Positions 50,615 to 51,007 of a DNA stretch of 51,007 nt are shown one piece after another; the stretch's first letter is position 1; every line of letters starts with the position of its first letter. This DNA is from DATBVX01 sp035263105 (GTDB taxonomy: Bacteria; Pseudomonadota; Gammaproteobacteria; Steroidobacterales; Steroidobacteraceae). The DNA is taken from assembly GCA_035263105.1 (NCBI GenBank), contig DATFRO010000087.1, forward strand, positions 1-51,007, in the 5' to 3' direction. The notes beneath the pieces were generated by a model that saw nothing but the letters and a program-made list of their open reading frames with translations, was not told the origin of the DNA and ran no database searches. The position numbers and the translations under genes were made by a program.

Positions 50615-51007
50615 GCGTTCCTCACCGCGTCAGCGCACGGCGTGAGAAACATCGCGTCGCCATAGCTGAAGAAGCGGTAGCGCGCCGCCACCGCATGCGC
50701 ATACGCGGCCCGAACGTGAGCAAACCCGCCGAAAGCGCTCACCAGCATCAGGAGCGTCGACTCCGGCAAGTGGAAGTTGGTGAGCAGGCGATCGATCACG
50801 CGAAACCGGTAGCCGGGACGAATGAACAATTCCGTCTCGCCGCTGTACGGCGCCAGCTTGCCGCCGCTCGCGGCGGTTTCGAGCGCCCGAACGACGGTCG
50901 TACCGACAGCGACGATGCGGCCGCCTCGTGCGCGCGTCTCATTGATGGCCTTGCAGGCCTGCGCGCTCACGTGCACGCGCTCAGGGTGCATGCGATGCTC
51001 GTCGAGA
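50611..51007 (-). CDS. queA: S-adenosylmethionine:tRNA ribosyltransferase-isomerase, C-terminal part
   Basis: QueA adds the epoxycyclopentane ring from the ribosyl group of SAM to preQ1-tRNA, following Tgt. The window holds the last 131 residues, open to the edge. RIVAVGTTVVRALET, TELFIRPGYRFRVIDRLLTNFHLPESTLLMLVSAF-type motif segments and YRFFSYGDAMFL are diagnostic of the C-terminal region. The N-terminus is outside the window. Its stop codon overlaps the tgt ATG by four bases. Confidence 0.96.
   Translation of the reverse strand, partial: LDEHRMHPERVHVSAQACKAINETRARGGRIVAVGTTVVRALETAASGGKLAPYSGETELFIRPGYRFRVIDRLLTNFHLPESTLLMLVSAFGGFAHVRAAYAHAVAARYRFFSYGDAMFLTPCADAVRNA

Noticed and set aside
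1..51007. Mobile elements, prophage, CRISPR or a defence island
   Set aside because: No transposase, integrase, terminal repeats, spacer-repeat array or defence gene was recognised; gene order is mostly conserved core.

Overview
The window is a GC-rich (roughly two-thirds G+C by eye), densely coded piece of chromosome from a gammaproteobacterium. Evidence for that class is the ndk-rlmN-pilF-rodZ-hisS-yfgM-bamB-der order, queA-tgt-yajC-secD-secF, guaBA-tadA, a single-chain PurL of about 1,300 residues, MltF, EttA and a DUF1820 protein. The five-step histidine route with HutF and HutG, a MetX-family protein with a serine-acyltransferase-like active site and an orphan TagH suggest a lineage near Xanthomonadales, Nevskiales or Steroidobacterales. 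That placement is an inference. I see no insertion sequence, prophage, CRISPR array or integrase, and no gene-free stretch over 300 bases.

Layout. 1-1602 (minus): the start of glyA behind a histone-deacetylase-family hydrolase. 1731-3404 (plus): ettA, whose 3' end overlaps hutG. 3394-10807: histidine utilisation, split into hutF-hutG (minus), hutI-hutH (plus), a zinc-ribbon DUF4145 protein (plus) and hutU (minus), with hutU 31 bases behind purL. 10839-15147 (minus): purL and a DUF1820 gene. 15311-16675 (plus): an orphan type VI secretion FHA protein. 16723-19908 (minus): tRNA-Ser(CGA), an M14 carboxypeptidase and an exported amidohydrolase. 20026-22278 (plus): mltF and pyrF.

22292-28012 (minus): guaB-guaA, three accessory genes and tadA in one tight run. 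28135-30353 (plus): xseA and an M23 peptidase gene. 30361-39920 (minus): a ten-gene run, ndk-rlmN-pilF-rodZ-hisS-yfgM-bamB-der-metX-thiol dioxygenase, with no ispG between rodZ and hisS. 40060-42753 (minus): trmJ-iscS-degenerate iscU-like-iscA, lacking iscR, hscBA and fdx. 42847-45162 (plus): suhB and an APC permease. 45172-51007 (minus): queA (partial)-tgt-yajC-secD-secF-terC.

The hut genes together encode histidine to urocanate (HutH), imidazolonepropionate (HutU), formiminoglutamate (HutI), formylglutamate (HutF), then glutamate and formate (HutG). No hut repressor is present. The ndk-to-dioxygenase run combines nucleotide, tRNA, rRNA, ribosome-assembly and envelope-assembly functions, and ends with two genes likely to concern sulfur amino acids. 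Most genes are ordinary housekeeping genes. The more unusual points are the IscU-like protein with only one of three ligand cysteines, the hutU-purL linkage, the orphan TagH, the genes inserted between guaA and tadA, and the tRNA-peptidase arrangement. I did not find a convincing wholly new system.
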